Positions 8,254-16,074 of a stretch of 46,491 nucleotides of DNA are shown here, piece after piece. The DNA comes from CAZEER01 sp964511215. GTDB lineage: Bacteria > Fidelibacterota > Marinisomatia > Marinisomatales > UBA1611. The notes beneath the pieces are model-generated. The model searched no databases. It worked only from the letters and a program-made list of their open reading frames with translations, and was not told where the DNA came from. Positions within the stretch are counted from its first letter, which is position 1; each line of letters starts with the position of its first letter. The DNA is taken from the NCBI GenBank assembly GCA_964511215.1, contig CAZEER010000008.1:1-46491 (forward strand), read 5' to 3'. The translations under genes and the position numbers were made by a program.

Positions 8254-9126
8254 TTATTTTAAAAAACTTGAGGCTGCCCTATAACTACCAAAAAGTGATA
8301 TAAAAAATACTAAAAATAAAAGCCAAATATAAATCAATGAATCAAAGCCAACTTTAAAATTAAAAGATGTAAAATGAGCTAATAAATAATTTGTCCCTTC
8401 CACAGTTATAAATAGTGCTGGAAAAACTAAAGTCACTGCAATTAAACCCAAAAAGATTCCTTCTATCAAAAATGGCATTTTTATAAACGATCTGGTCGCA
8501 CCAATTAATTGAAGAGTTTTAATTGTTTCTCTCCTCGCGTAAACAGATAATTTTATTGTATTGTAGATTATTAGTGTTGCAATCAATACAATAATACCAG
8601 ATAAATATGGAAAATTATCAGCTAGACGTTTATAATTTCGCTCTATTTTTCTTATTAGATTACCTTGGTATCGAATCTCATCTATTTCACTAATTGCACG
8701 AATTTCCTTTATTATTGGTTCAACACGCATTGTTGTTTTAGTGTTTTTATTTAAATTAATCACAGCACTCGTAGGTAAAGGATTATAACCAAGAAGATCC
8801 ATAATATTTTCTCCAAATTGATCATTAAAAATTCTAACAGCATCATCTTTATCAATTAAAGTCGCTGTTCGAACTCCTTTTATTTTTTTTATTTTATGAA
8901 TAAAACCTATTGCTTCTTCATTAGAGATATTAGGATTGAAAAATACCTCTATTTTGTATTTAGAACGAAAATATTGAATTATCTTATAAGAGTTATTTCC
9001 TGCAGTAGCCATAAGCCCTACTATGTATAGAGCAATAAACAACGAGAATATTGCCGTAAGTGCTGTCATTTTATGGCGCCAAGTATTCTTTACACCTTCA
9101 AAAACAAGATAAAAAAACTTATCCAT
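8254..9126 (-). CDS. ftsX: FtsX cell-division membrane protein
   Basis: FtsX is the permease-like partner of FtsE and controls peptidoglycan hydrolases at the division site. The 290-residue protein has the expected topology: an N-terminal membrane helix (about 20-42), an extracytoplasmic domain with the family block FGENIMDLLGYNPLPTSAVI, and three more helices near 175, 225 and 265. The SVYARRETIKTLQLIGAT coupling segment between the helices is typical of FtsX/MacB-type proteins. Its ATG overlaps the ftsE stop by one base (TAATG), so the two are co-translated. Confidence 0.95.
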   Translation of the reverse strand: MDKFFYLVFEGVKNTWRHKMTALTAIFSLFIALYIVGLMATAGNNSYKIIQYFRSKYKIEVFFNPNISNEEAIGFIHKIKKIKGVRTATLIDKDDAVRIFNDQFGENIMDLLGYNPLPTSAVINLNKNTKTTMRVEPIIKEIRAISEIDEIRYQGNLIRKIERNYKRLADNFPYLSGIIVLIATLIIYNTIKLSVYARRETIKTLQLIGATRSFIKMPFLIEGIFLGLIAVTLVFPALFITVEGTNYLLAHFTSFNFKVGFDSLIYIWLLFLVFFISLFGSYRAASSFLK

Positions 9127-9779
9127 TAGCGAATTCTTAGAACTCCATCTTTTAGTTCATAGATTGGAAGTCCCCTACCCTTTATTAAATTATAATTATG
9201 AGAAGCCATCAGAATAGTAGTGCCAGTTTCATGTATAGTTTCTAACAGCCGAACTAATTCGAATGATGCGACTGGGTCAAGGTTTCCAGTTGGCTCATCT
9301 GCAAGAATAATATCGGGTTCTTTTATCATTGCTCTTGCTAAACATGCTCTTTGTTGCTCACCACCAGACAATTCATAAGGAAAATGCTTCTCTCTACCCT
9401 GTAGCCCCACTAATTCCAGAGTTTCATCCACTCTATCTGATATCTCTTTAATATTAAAACCAATTACATGAAGAGGGAGTGCAATATTCTCAAATACATT
9501 ACGATCACTTAATAATTTATAATCTTGGAATACCATCCCAATTTTTTTTCGAGCTTTTGGGATAGTCTTATAATTCATTGTATTAGATAGAAACTCATTT
9601 ACTTTGACCAATCCATTATCTGGAATAAGGTCAAAATAAATTAAACGCATAAGAGTTGTTTTACCTGAACCTGTTGGACCAATTAAAAATGTAAATGCGC
9701 CATCATCAATAGACATATTTATATTATTAATTCCATAGCCCTTTTTATGGGTATATGATACATTTTGAAATTCAATCAT
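9126..9779 (-). CDS. ftsE: FtsE cell-division ATP-binding protein
   Basis: ABC-type ATPase of the FtsEX complex. The 217-residue protein has Walker A GPTGSGKTT, Q-loop VFQDYKLL, signature LSGGEQQR, Walker B IILADEP and an H-loop at MASHNYNLI; the catalytic set is complete. The segment FQDYKLLSDRNVFENIALPL is characteristic of FtsE. The neighbouring ftsX gene confirms the assignment. The 177-nt region upstream is shared with the divergent antiporter gene, so this gene probably begins the ftsEX transcript. Confidence 0.96.
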   Translation of the reverse strand: MIEFQNVSYTHKKGYGINNINMSIDDGAFTFLIGPTGSGKTTLMRLIYFDLIPDNGLVKVNEFLSNTMNYKTIPKARKKIGMVFQDYKLLSDRNVFENIALPLHVIGFNIKEISDRVDETLELVGLQGREKHFPYELSGGEQQRACLARAMIKEPDIILADEPTGNLDPVASFELVRLLETIHETGTTILMASHNYNLIKGRGLPIYELKDGVLRIR

Positions 9780-9892
9780 TCAACTATTCTGCTATATTTT
9801 AAACCATTGAAAATAGTAAAAATACCTACGAGATGAATGGTTTTTCTTTTATTATATAAAATCCAATTTTTCATCAAAATACACTTAATAGA

Positions 9893-9921
9893 TTGACATC
9901 TTACAATAATATTTTTGTATT
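9893..9921 (+). promoter_or_regulatory. Possible promoter for the antiporter gene
   Basis: The divergent gap between ftsE and the antiporter has a perfect TTGACA at 9893-9898. The best -10 match at 16-17 bp spacing is weak (TTGTAT/TGTATT at 9915-9921). A TATTTTTG at 9910-9917 also fits the Bacteroidota TAnnTTTG -7 pattern, but the spacing to a -33 TTTG is poor. Reported as weak sequence evidence only. Confidence 0.28.
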
Positions 9922-9956
9922 TTTCATCTATTTTATTTACAATATTATAAGTAGAA

Positions 9957-10898
9957 ATGGTAATTATTTTTGATTGTATCATAGTATTTGTTTCGATAAT
10001 CATGCTTTGGAAAGGTGCAGATTGGTTAGTGGATTCTGCAGCAGAGATTGCCCACACTCTTAATGTATCCGATCTAATAATTGGACTCACTGTAGTTGCT
10101 TTTGGCACTTCGGCACCTGAATTTGCGGTTACAATAAGTGCCGCTATAACTAAACAAACAGATATTTCAATCGGTAATGTTATAGGATCAAATATTTTCA
10201 ATCTAGGTTTTATCCTTGGTGGTACCGCTATGATTCGACCTATTTCTACATCAAAAAATATGTTTAATAGAGATGGATTATTTTTACTCATAGTCACAGC
10301 TCTTATTTTCTTCCTATTTTTTGGTTTTGATGGTTGGACGCCAAATGATTCATATACTAATCTTGAGGGACTATTACTTTTCTTACTTTTAATTGGATAT
10401 GTTTCTTTTTTATTTATTAAAAAAGACCCGCCTGAAGAAGTCAATCCAGATAAGGCCACAATTATGTCTTATGTACTGTTTTTTATTGGTCTGGTAGCAA
10501 TTATACTAGGTGGACATCTAATGGTGAATCATGCATCTAATATCGCGCGTTATTTAGGTATATCAGACTGGGTGATTGCTGTAACAATTGTTGCAGCTGG
10601 TACTTCCGCACCTGAATTTGCCACATCAATCGCTGCAGCAGTCAAAGGAAGGCATGGTATTGCTGTTGGCAATTTAATTGGTAGTGACTTATTTAATCTT
10701 TTAGGAGTTCTTGGACTCGCTGGTATAATAAATGAATCACCACTCAATCAGGATATATTTGATAGTGTTTTTATTTTGGTTCTTATGGTTGGATTGACCT
10801 TATTGCTTATTCGAACAAAGTGGCGAATTAGTAGACCTGAAGGTGCTCTTCTTGTAACAATTAACCTGATACGATGGTATTTTGATTTTGCAGGTTAG
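9957..10898 (+). CDS. CaCA-family Ca2+/cation antiporter (YrbG-like)
   Basis: Inner-membrane exchanger of the Ca2+:cation antiporter family, probably swapping Ca2+ for Na+ or H+. The 313-residue protein has about ten membrane helices and two inverted alpha-repeats. The first repeat has GTSAPE at 50-55 followed by IGNVIGSNIFN; the second has GTSAPE at 215-220 followed by VGNLIGSDLFN. These acidic and Ser/Asn residues form the ion site in the family. Length is normal. It is the only plus-strand gene in the window: divergent from ftsE, and convergent with nadD with a 4-nt tail overlap (10895-10898). This looks like a single-gene insertion or inversion. The ion pair cannot be told from sequence. 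Confidence 0.93.
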   Translation: MVIIFDCIIVFVSIIMLWKGADWLVDSAAEIAHTLNVSDLIIGLTVVAFGTSAPEFAVTISAAITKQTDISIGNVIGSNIFNLGFILGGTAMIRPISTSKNMFNRDGLFLLIVTALIFFLFFGFDGWTPNDSYTNLEGLLLFLLLIGYVSFLFIKKDPPEEVNPDKATIMSYVLFFIGLVAIILGGHLMVNHASNIARYLGISDWVIAVTIVAAGTSAPEFATSIAAAVKGRHGIAVGNLIGSDLFNLLGVLGLAGIINESPLNQDIFDSVFILVLMVGLTLLLIRTKWRISRPEGALLVTINLIRWYFDFAG

Positions 10899-11470
10899 CT
10901 GTACAATTTATGTTCATTAATATAATCCCAAACCGGTAGAGTCACCATATATCTAATAGTTTTATTTTCTATCCATCGAGATCTTATATTACTCGACGAA
11001 ATTTCAAATCTTGGAATATTTGCAAATTGTATTCGATGTAAAATCCAAGAAGGTATATCACTCGGTCTAAAACCGGGCCTTATTGCAATAACTACTTTAC
11101 ATATTTTTAATATTTCTCTAGGTTCTTTCCAATTTTGAAATTCTAAAAGGCTATCACTACCTATCAAAAAAGATAATTCATCATTATTATTTATTTGCTG
11201 TTTAATTTTTTTTATGGTATCAATACTATAAGAAATACCGCCACGTTTTATTTCAACATCTGAAATTTCAAAATTTGGATTTCCTTCAATAGCAATTTTT
11301 AGCATTAATAAACGATGTCTAAAATTTGTAAATATTTTTTTATGTGGTGGTTCATTTGCAGGAATAAATAAAACTTTATCAAATTTTTCTGCTTCACAAA
11401 CAGTTTGTGCAATTAGGAGATGTCCAATATGAGGAGGATCAAAAGTTCCTCCAAAAAGGCAGATTTTCAT
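10895..11470 (-). CDS. nadD: Nicotinate-nucleotide adenylyltransferase
   Basis: NadD forms deamido-NAD from nicotinate mononucleotide and ATP. The 191-residue protein begins MKICLFGGTFDPPHIGH, the nucleotidyltransferase signature, followed by LFIPANEPPHKK, which is typical of NadD. Later it has FLIGSDSLLEFQNWKEPREIL and the C-terminal SSSNIRSRW block. Its start overlaps the stop of the bamD-like gene (ATGA), making it the last gene of the porV-type operon. Its tail overlaps the convergent antiporter gene by 4 nt. A housekeeping enzyme as a passenger in an envelope operon is common. Confidence 0.95.
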   Translation of the reverse strand: MKICLFGGTFDPPHIGHLLIAQTVCEAEKFDKVLFIPANEPPHKKIFTNFRHRLLMLKIAIEGNPNFEISDVEIKRGGISYSIDTIKKIKQQINNNDELSFLIGSDSLLEFQNWKEPREILKICKVVIAIRPGFRPSDIPSWILHRIQFANIPRFEISSSNIRSRWIENKTIRYMVTLPVWDYINEHKLYS

Positions 11471-12234
11471 TTATTTTCCTTCGCAAGTTTTTTCTCCATA
11501 ATCTTGATAGTTTCATCTGCATCGTCATAAAGATCTTTTGAGATAAGGTCAATTTCATGATCTTTTAAGTATGCAATTGCATTTTCAATCTCTCGATTTT
11601 TTGCTAATGCTTTTACCATCTCTTTCTGAGCAACAAAGATAATTGGGGTATCATAATAAGAATCAATAACTAATTGGAAGTAAATTTTTGCAGATTCATA
11701 TTCTTCCATTTTCATATATAATATGCCAGATTCAAATAATTTTTGAGCAAGTTTTTCTCTTAATATATTAATGGAACTAATAATATCATCAGTGAATTGA
11801 GAATTGGGGAAATCATCAATGAATTCTTGGTAGCGTTCTAGTGCTTTTTCTGTATATTCTTGATCATGATAATACTTAGGCGATTCAATTCGATATGCTT
11901 CACATATTTTAAATCGTGCATCTTCTACAAATGGACTAAATCCCATTCTTCTAGTCAATTTTTCATATTCAGACACCGCTAATAAATATTCTTCATTTCT
12001 AAAAAAAGCCTCGCCAAGGTAATATTGTGCATCATCACCTAAATCTGTTCCAGTTCCACGAATTAGAACATACCTAAAGTCAATTTGTGCTTGAAGATAT
12101 TTTTCTTTTTCCAAATTTTCTAATCCACTCATAAACTTATCTTGCAAACTTAATTCATCATCAGCTTTTGAGCCCGCACATGATAAAAGAAAATATGTAA
12201 GTACCCATAAAAGGATTGATTTAAATAATTTAAT
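11467..12234 (-). CDS. bamD: BamD-like outer membrane assembly lipoprotein (probable ATT start)
   Basis: TPR lipoprotein of the BAM complex that inserts outer membrane barrels. The mature part shows tandem TPR helices with the BamD signature ESPKYYHDQEYTEKALERYQ, close to the SPRY...DQ.YTEKA pattern of the family. No in-frame ATG or GTG precedes the signal peptide. The reading frame extends upstream to a lipoprotein signal KLFKSILLWVLTYFLLSC with lipobox LLSC; its only good initiator is ATT at 12234-12232. That ATT overlaps the TAA of the upstream gene by one base, the position where neighbours in this operon have TAATG. A TTG at 12147 would give 226 residues but lose the whole signal. I therefore use 12234 (255 residues). 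Confidence 0.85.
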   Translation of the reverse strand: MKLFKSILLWVLTYFLLSCAGSKADDELSLQDKFMSGLENLEKEKYLQAQIDFRYVLIRGTGTDLGDDAQYYLGEAFFRNEEYLLAVSEYEKLTRRMGFSPFVEDARFKICEAYRIESPKYYHDQEYTEKALERYQEFIDDFPNSQFTDDIISSINILREKLAQKLFESGILYMKMEEYESAKIYFQLVIDSYYDTPIIFVAQKEMVKALAKNREIENAIAYLKDHEIDLISKDLYDDADETIKIMEKKLAKENK

Positions 12235-13148
12235 TAAAAAAATAAGGATACCCTCATGCCTCCTATACCCATTGGATTTAATGGATCATAGACTAAATTA
12301 AATTTTGGACTAATCATTGCTTGTTTATTTTTTTGTATGCTTGCTTTTCTTTGACTGGACCATACAGACTCTATACCACTAATAACATGATTAAACATTA
12401 GAACTGTGATACTATATTTTGCAGCCGAAAGCATTTGATTACATTTAAATCTTTGATCAATGTAATTTTGTTTATAAGGAGTTTTTATTATAATCTCTAT
12501 ACTATCTCCCACATCTTTACTTTCAGCATACCAACTGTCATACGCATCATCCCACCCACCAACAAATTGGTCATACTTGCCGATATTCTCATAAAAGTGT
12601 CTATCTCGCACAACATCTATATTTTCTGAGTATCCATATTTTTCCAAACTATCTGACGATACCTTTATTAATTCATCGCCATCAGAAATAATCAATGTCA
12701 AATCATGCGTTCCTGACAAATGAAGTAATGCTGGAAAATTTTGCCATAACTCATTATTATCTGATTGTGGTGGTGCAAGTTGCCAATTATTATACCAATT
12801 TTCTAATGACCAATGTATATCTGCAAAATCCTGAAAATCTTTTCTTCTTTGATCAGCTTCATTAGTAAAATGATTCCATGCAATAATACTTCCTATTTCA
12901 ACGCCTAAAAAGGATGCGGTTTTCCAAATAGGTGATCGATTATAATACTGTCCCGCACCAGGAAGAATAAGTGACATTAACAGAGGTTTACCTGGATATA
13001 TTTCTCTCTCTTGGTCAACTAAAACTATGGAAGATGTGGACTGTAAGGAATCACTATTATTACTTTTAGTAACATTTAGAAGATCTTGCCCAAAAAGTGC
13101 CCCAGATAATGCTAGAGGTAGATTAAAAATCAAAAAGAATTTTAACAT
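12234..13148 (-). CDS. DUF5683-like exported protein, function unknown
   Basis: With the ATG at 13148 the product has 304 residues and a signal peptide (MLKFFLIFNLPLALSGALFGQ). That ATG follows an AAGGAAGG ribosome-binding site; an in-frame ATG 16 codons upstream gives a charged, non-signal N terminus and is less likely. At about 60-70 is SLILPGAGQYYNR followed by WK, the hallmark of the DUF5683 family found in Bacteroidota. A hydrophobic segment follows (TASFLGVEIGSIIAWN), and the C terminus ends in a strand plus FF. The middle (about 95-230) is acidic and Trp/Tyr-rich. It sits between the peptidase/barrel fusion (26-nt overlap) and the BamD-like gene, which suggests a role in outer membrane assembly. 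Function unknown. Confidence 0.7.
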   Translation of the reverse strand: MLKFFLIFNLPLALSGALFGQDLLNVTKSNNSDSLQSTSSIVLVDQEREIYPGKPLLMSLILPGAGQYYNRSPIWKTASFLGVEIGSIIAWNHFTNEADQRRKDFQDFADIHWSLENWYNNWQLAPPQSDNNELWQNFPALLHLSGTHDLTLIISDGDELIKVSSDSLEKYGYSENIDVVRDRHFYENIGKYDQFVGGWDDAYDSWYAESKDVGDSIEIIIKTPYKQNYIDQRFKCNQMLSAAKYSITVLMFNHVISGIESVWSSQRKASIQKNKQAMISPKFNLVYDPLNPMGIGGMRVSLFF

Positions 13149-16074
13149 ATGTCCTTCCTTTTTCTCCTTTTTCTCCATATTCAAATACTTGACCATTTAT
13201 TTCTTGCCTAAATTTCACTACAGGTTTATGATATTCAACCTCTATAGCGGTTGGGAAATTATAGAAAGAAAAACCATTTAACCTCCATTGAATTCCAAAA
13301 GATTTTTTAATAGGGGTAGATTTATTTGACCAGGCATTACCTATTTGGAATACAGTACCTATAGTACTATTCTGAAGTATCAGCCATTTAAATTTATGAT
13401 GTTTTTCCAAAAATAATGGAAATCTGTACGTCATATCTAAAAAAATACTTTTAGTTCCTTGAATAGAATAAAAAGGATAACCCTTTAATCCAGGTAATCC
13501 ACCAAGATAAAAATGAAAAAAAGGGTCCACGTTTTGATCATTTATCCACCCTAATTTAGATTTGAATGAAATATTATGATTAGATAATCTAGGAATTTTA
13601 TAGTGATAATCGGTAGCTAACTGTAATCTGATAAGGTTAAAAGGTTTAAAATCTTCAACTAATGTACCAGTTTCAGAAAAATTGAGCCCTTCTATAAAAT
13701 CATTTTTTTCCAAATTTATATCTGCTTTTATAGAATAGCCACCTGATGGGTTAATAGATGAGTGTAACCCCTTTTTTAACATATTCATGGACCAATTCGC
13801 ATTTAAAGCTGAACCTATGAAATAATTATAAGCAAAACCTGCTTTCAAGTCCTCAGTTGAGAGAATTTGTTCTATAAATGCTCTGTACCATTGATGCGTT
13901 CCCGATACTTCCAGAACGGTGCCATATAATGGGATTTTCAAACCAGATCTAAATTGAACAAGTCTAAATTTAATATCATCTTCAATCTTGTAAATATCTT
14001 GATATAATGATTTATCGGTAGTATTTCGAGTTAAATAATAAGTCTCAAAAAATATAGTTGGAAAAAATCTTTTAAAATCAAAAATAAAAAATAAATCTAG
14101 ATCATTCAGTCTATTGATCGATGCACCACCAAAAATAGATAATCTATTTATGATCTCACTGGAAGAAAAATAAAATCCCGGCTTAATAGTATTATAATCA
14201 ATCATTATTTTAGGCATAATAAACATATTAGGAAATTGATCTTCATATTTTTTTGACTGTTTATTATTTAATTCTACTATCGATTCGTTAAAATTATTAT
14301 TATTTAAAAAATAATCTTTACCATATCCTACATAATCATCATCAATAATTACGATCTCATCAATGAGAGCTATTTTATAGGCACCATCATCATATAATGA
14401 ATAAAGAATTTCACCAGTTTGAGATATATCAGGCATAAAAGCGCCACCGGTAACATTAGTAATATATCCTTCAATATTTTTATTAATATCCTTCATATAT
14501 AGATTGAAAATTCCGCTCTTATCCATTGAATAAATCTTTTTTGATGAAAAACTAACCATATTACGTTCATCAAAATGATTATCACTTTTAATTTTTGTGA
14601 TACTGCTATCAGAAAATGTATATTTATATATATCACGAAAATGATGGTGTGTTATATCAAAATACAGAACATGATCTTTTGGGTCATAATTCAAATAACT
14701 AATCATAGGGCGATTTTTAAAATTTGTAATTTTTTTTGAATCCTTTGATTTTAAATCAAAAATATATAGATCTTGACCACCGTCGAATGTTGCAATATAT
14801 GCTATTGTACTATCCTTCTTAATAAAAACGGGGTTAAATGCTCTTGCATCCACCGTTAATCTTTGTTCTATTTCCGCACCAAGATGATAGCTATAAAGGT
14901 CATAGAATCTTGAACCATATCTATTAGGAAACTTGGCTTTTTTAGAATAATAAATCATTTTCCCATTTGGGTGCCAAGTTGGTGCTGAGGTAACACCAGA
15001 TCTAATTTTATTTTCTTTATCGTTATCTAAATCAAAATAGTACAAATCAGTTTGACCAAAGTAATCTTTTGATTTATTAGATAAATAGGCAAATCCATTT
15101 TTCCCTGGTCTCCATTTCGGATGTATATTCGCTGTACCCCTTCCTTGGATAACATTACCATCAACTCTGAGATATTCTATAGGTCTGATAACACTTTTAT
15201 AGCGAGCATCAAGTGCATCCTTGAAATGGTTGTAAATATCCTGTCCACTTTCACCAGTAACATTTAATATTGCTTCATCAATTGAAAATTGGAATGGTGA
15301 GGAAAGTTCTTCCATAATATTTTTAAGAGATTCCGGCCCGTATTCATATGCTATATATGTCGCAAGTGCATAACCAGAATTATACGTAGATTCATTCCCA
15401 ATACCCTTTTTCCCAAATGTATTCATTTCTGTAAAAGTCAACATATTATCATGAATTACTCTATCCCTTAAAATCATATCTCTATGAGAATCCCAATTAT
15501 CCCAATCTGCACCTTCATACATATACTGAGCAATTCCTTCAGCAAACCAAGGTGGCACACTAGTTCCAGGAATTGGATAGCTGATTAACGTCTTAGGGTA
15601 ACCATATAAAACATCAGGGCGTTTATAATTTTCATAACTCATCACTTGAAAATATGCTCCAGGTAACTTTGTTCCTGCTTTCATTGACTTTTGAAGGGAT
15701 ACTATATGAGCAAATTCATGGGTTATTACATTCTGTAACCATCTATGACTACCCCTAAGTTCAAAATCAAGTGGAGATGCCCAAATAATAATTTTATTAT
15801 CATAATAATATGCTGCCCCATTTGAATAATCATCTGGATCAATCAAAATTAGATGGGTTTTGTTTTTTGGCTCAAAATCATAAAATTTTGTTATGTGAGG
15901 ATAAACTACTTCTGCCACTGTAGCAGCTTCACGTGCCGTCATTTCTGTTTCATCATGAAAATGGATTTTAAAATGTTCAGTTTCCAGTGAATGCCAATTT
16001 AGTTCTGGATGATTATACTCAACACTTGCGATTAAAAATGATAAAATAGAAGCAAAAAGTGAAATAATTTTCAT
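13123..16074 (-). CDS. Gluzincin metallopeptidase - TolB-like propeller - Omp85-like barrel fusion
   Basis: A 983-residue exported protein with three recognisable parts. After a signal peptide (1-17) comes a peptidase MA-like domain with H119-E120-F-A-H123 and the downstream zinc ligand E179 in PPWFAEGIAQYM. All catalytic residues are present. From about 310 to 600 there are WD40/TolB-type propeller blades (HPKWRPGKNGFAYLSN, APTWHPNGKMIYYSK, NPVFIKKDSTIAYIA). The last ~340 residues are beta-strand rich, contain GGLPGLKGYPFY at 858-869 and MTYRFPLF, both typical of Omp85/D15 barrels, and end in Phe. This predicts an outer membrane-anchored protease facing either the surface or the periplasm. 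It overlaps both neighbours (TAATG with the pseudo-M6 gene, 26 nt with the DUF5683-like gene). Substrate unknown. Confidence 0.85.
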   Translation of the reverse strand: MKIISLFASILSFLIASVEYNHPELNWHSLETEHFKIHFHDETEMTAREAATVAEVVYPHITKFYDFEPKNKTHLILIDPDDYSNGAAYYYDNKIIIWASPLDFELRGSHRWLQNVITHEFAHIVSLQKSMKAGTKLPGAYFQVMSYENYKRPDVLYGYPKTLISYPIPGTSVPPWFAEGIAQYMYEGADWDNWDSHRDMILRDRVIHDNMLTFTEMNTFGKKGIGNESTYNSGYALATYIAYEYGPESLKNIMEELSSPFQFSIDEAILNVTGESGQDIYNHFKDALDARYKSVIRPIEYLRVDGNVIQGRGTANIHPKWRPGKNGFAYLSNKSKDYFGQTDLYYFDLDNDKENKIRSGVTSAPTWHPNGKMIYYSKKAKFPNRYGSRFYDLYSYHLGAEIEQRLTVDARAFNPVFIKKDSTIAYIATFDGGQDLYIFDLKSKDSKKITNFKNRPMISYLNYDPKDHVLYFDITHHHFRDIYKYTFSDSSITKIKSDNHFDERNMVSFSSKKIYSMDKSGIFNLYMKDINKNIEGYITNVTGGAFMPDISQTGEILYSLYDDGAYKIALIDEIVIIDDDYVGYGKDYFLNNNNFNESIVELNNKQSKKYEDQFPNMFIMPKIMIDYNTIKPGFYFSSSEIINRLSIFGGASINRLNDLDLFFIFDFKRFFPTIFFETYYLTRNTTDKSLYQDIYKIEDDIKFRLVQFRSGLKIPLYGTVLEVSGTHQWYRAFIEQILSTEDLKAGFAYNYFIGSALNANWSMNMLKKGLHSSINPSGGYSIKADINLEKNDFIEGLNFSETGTLVEDFKPFNLIRLQLATDYHYKIPRLSNHNISFKSKLGWINDQNVDPFFHFYLGGLPGLKGYPFYSIQGTKSIFLDMTYRFPLFLEKHHKFKWLILQNSTIGTVFQIGNAWSNKSTPIKKSFGIQWRLNGFSFYNFPTAIEVEYHKPVVKFRQEINGQVFEYGEKGEKGRTYVKILFDF

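Noticed and set aside
9776..10459. 227-codon open frame on the minus strand opposite the antiporter, with repeated SGAEVPKA-like segments
   Set aside because: It is the antisense shadow of the antiporter; the repeated segments are the reverse reading of the GTSAPE motifs. No signal, family pattern or ribosome-binding site.
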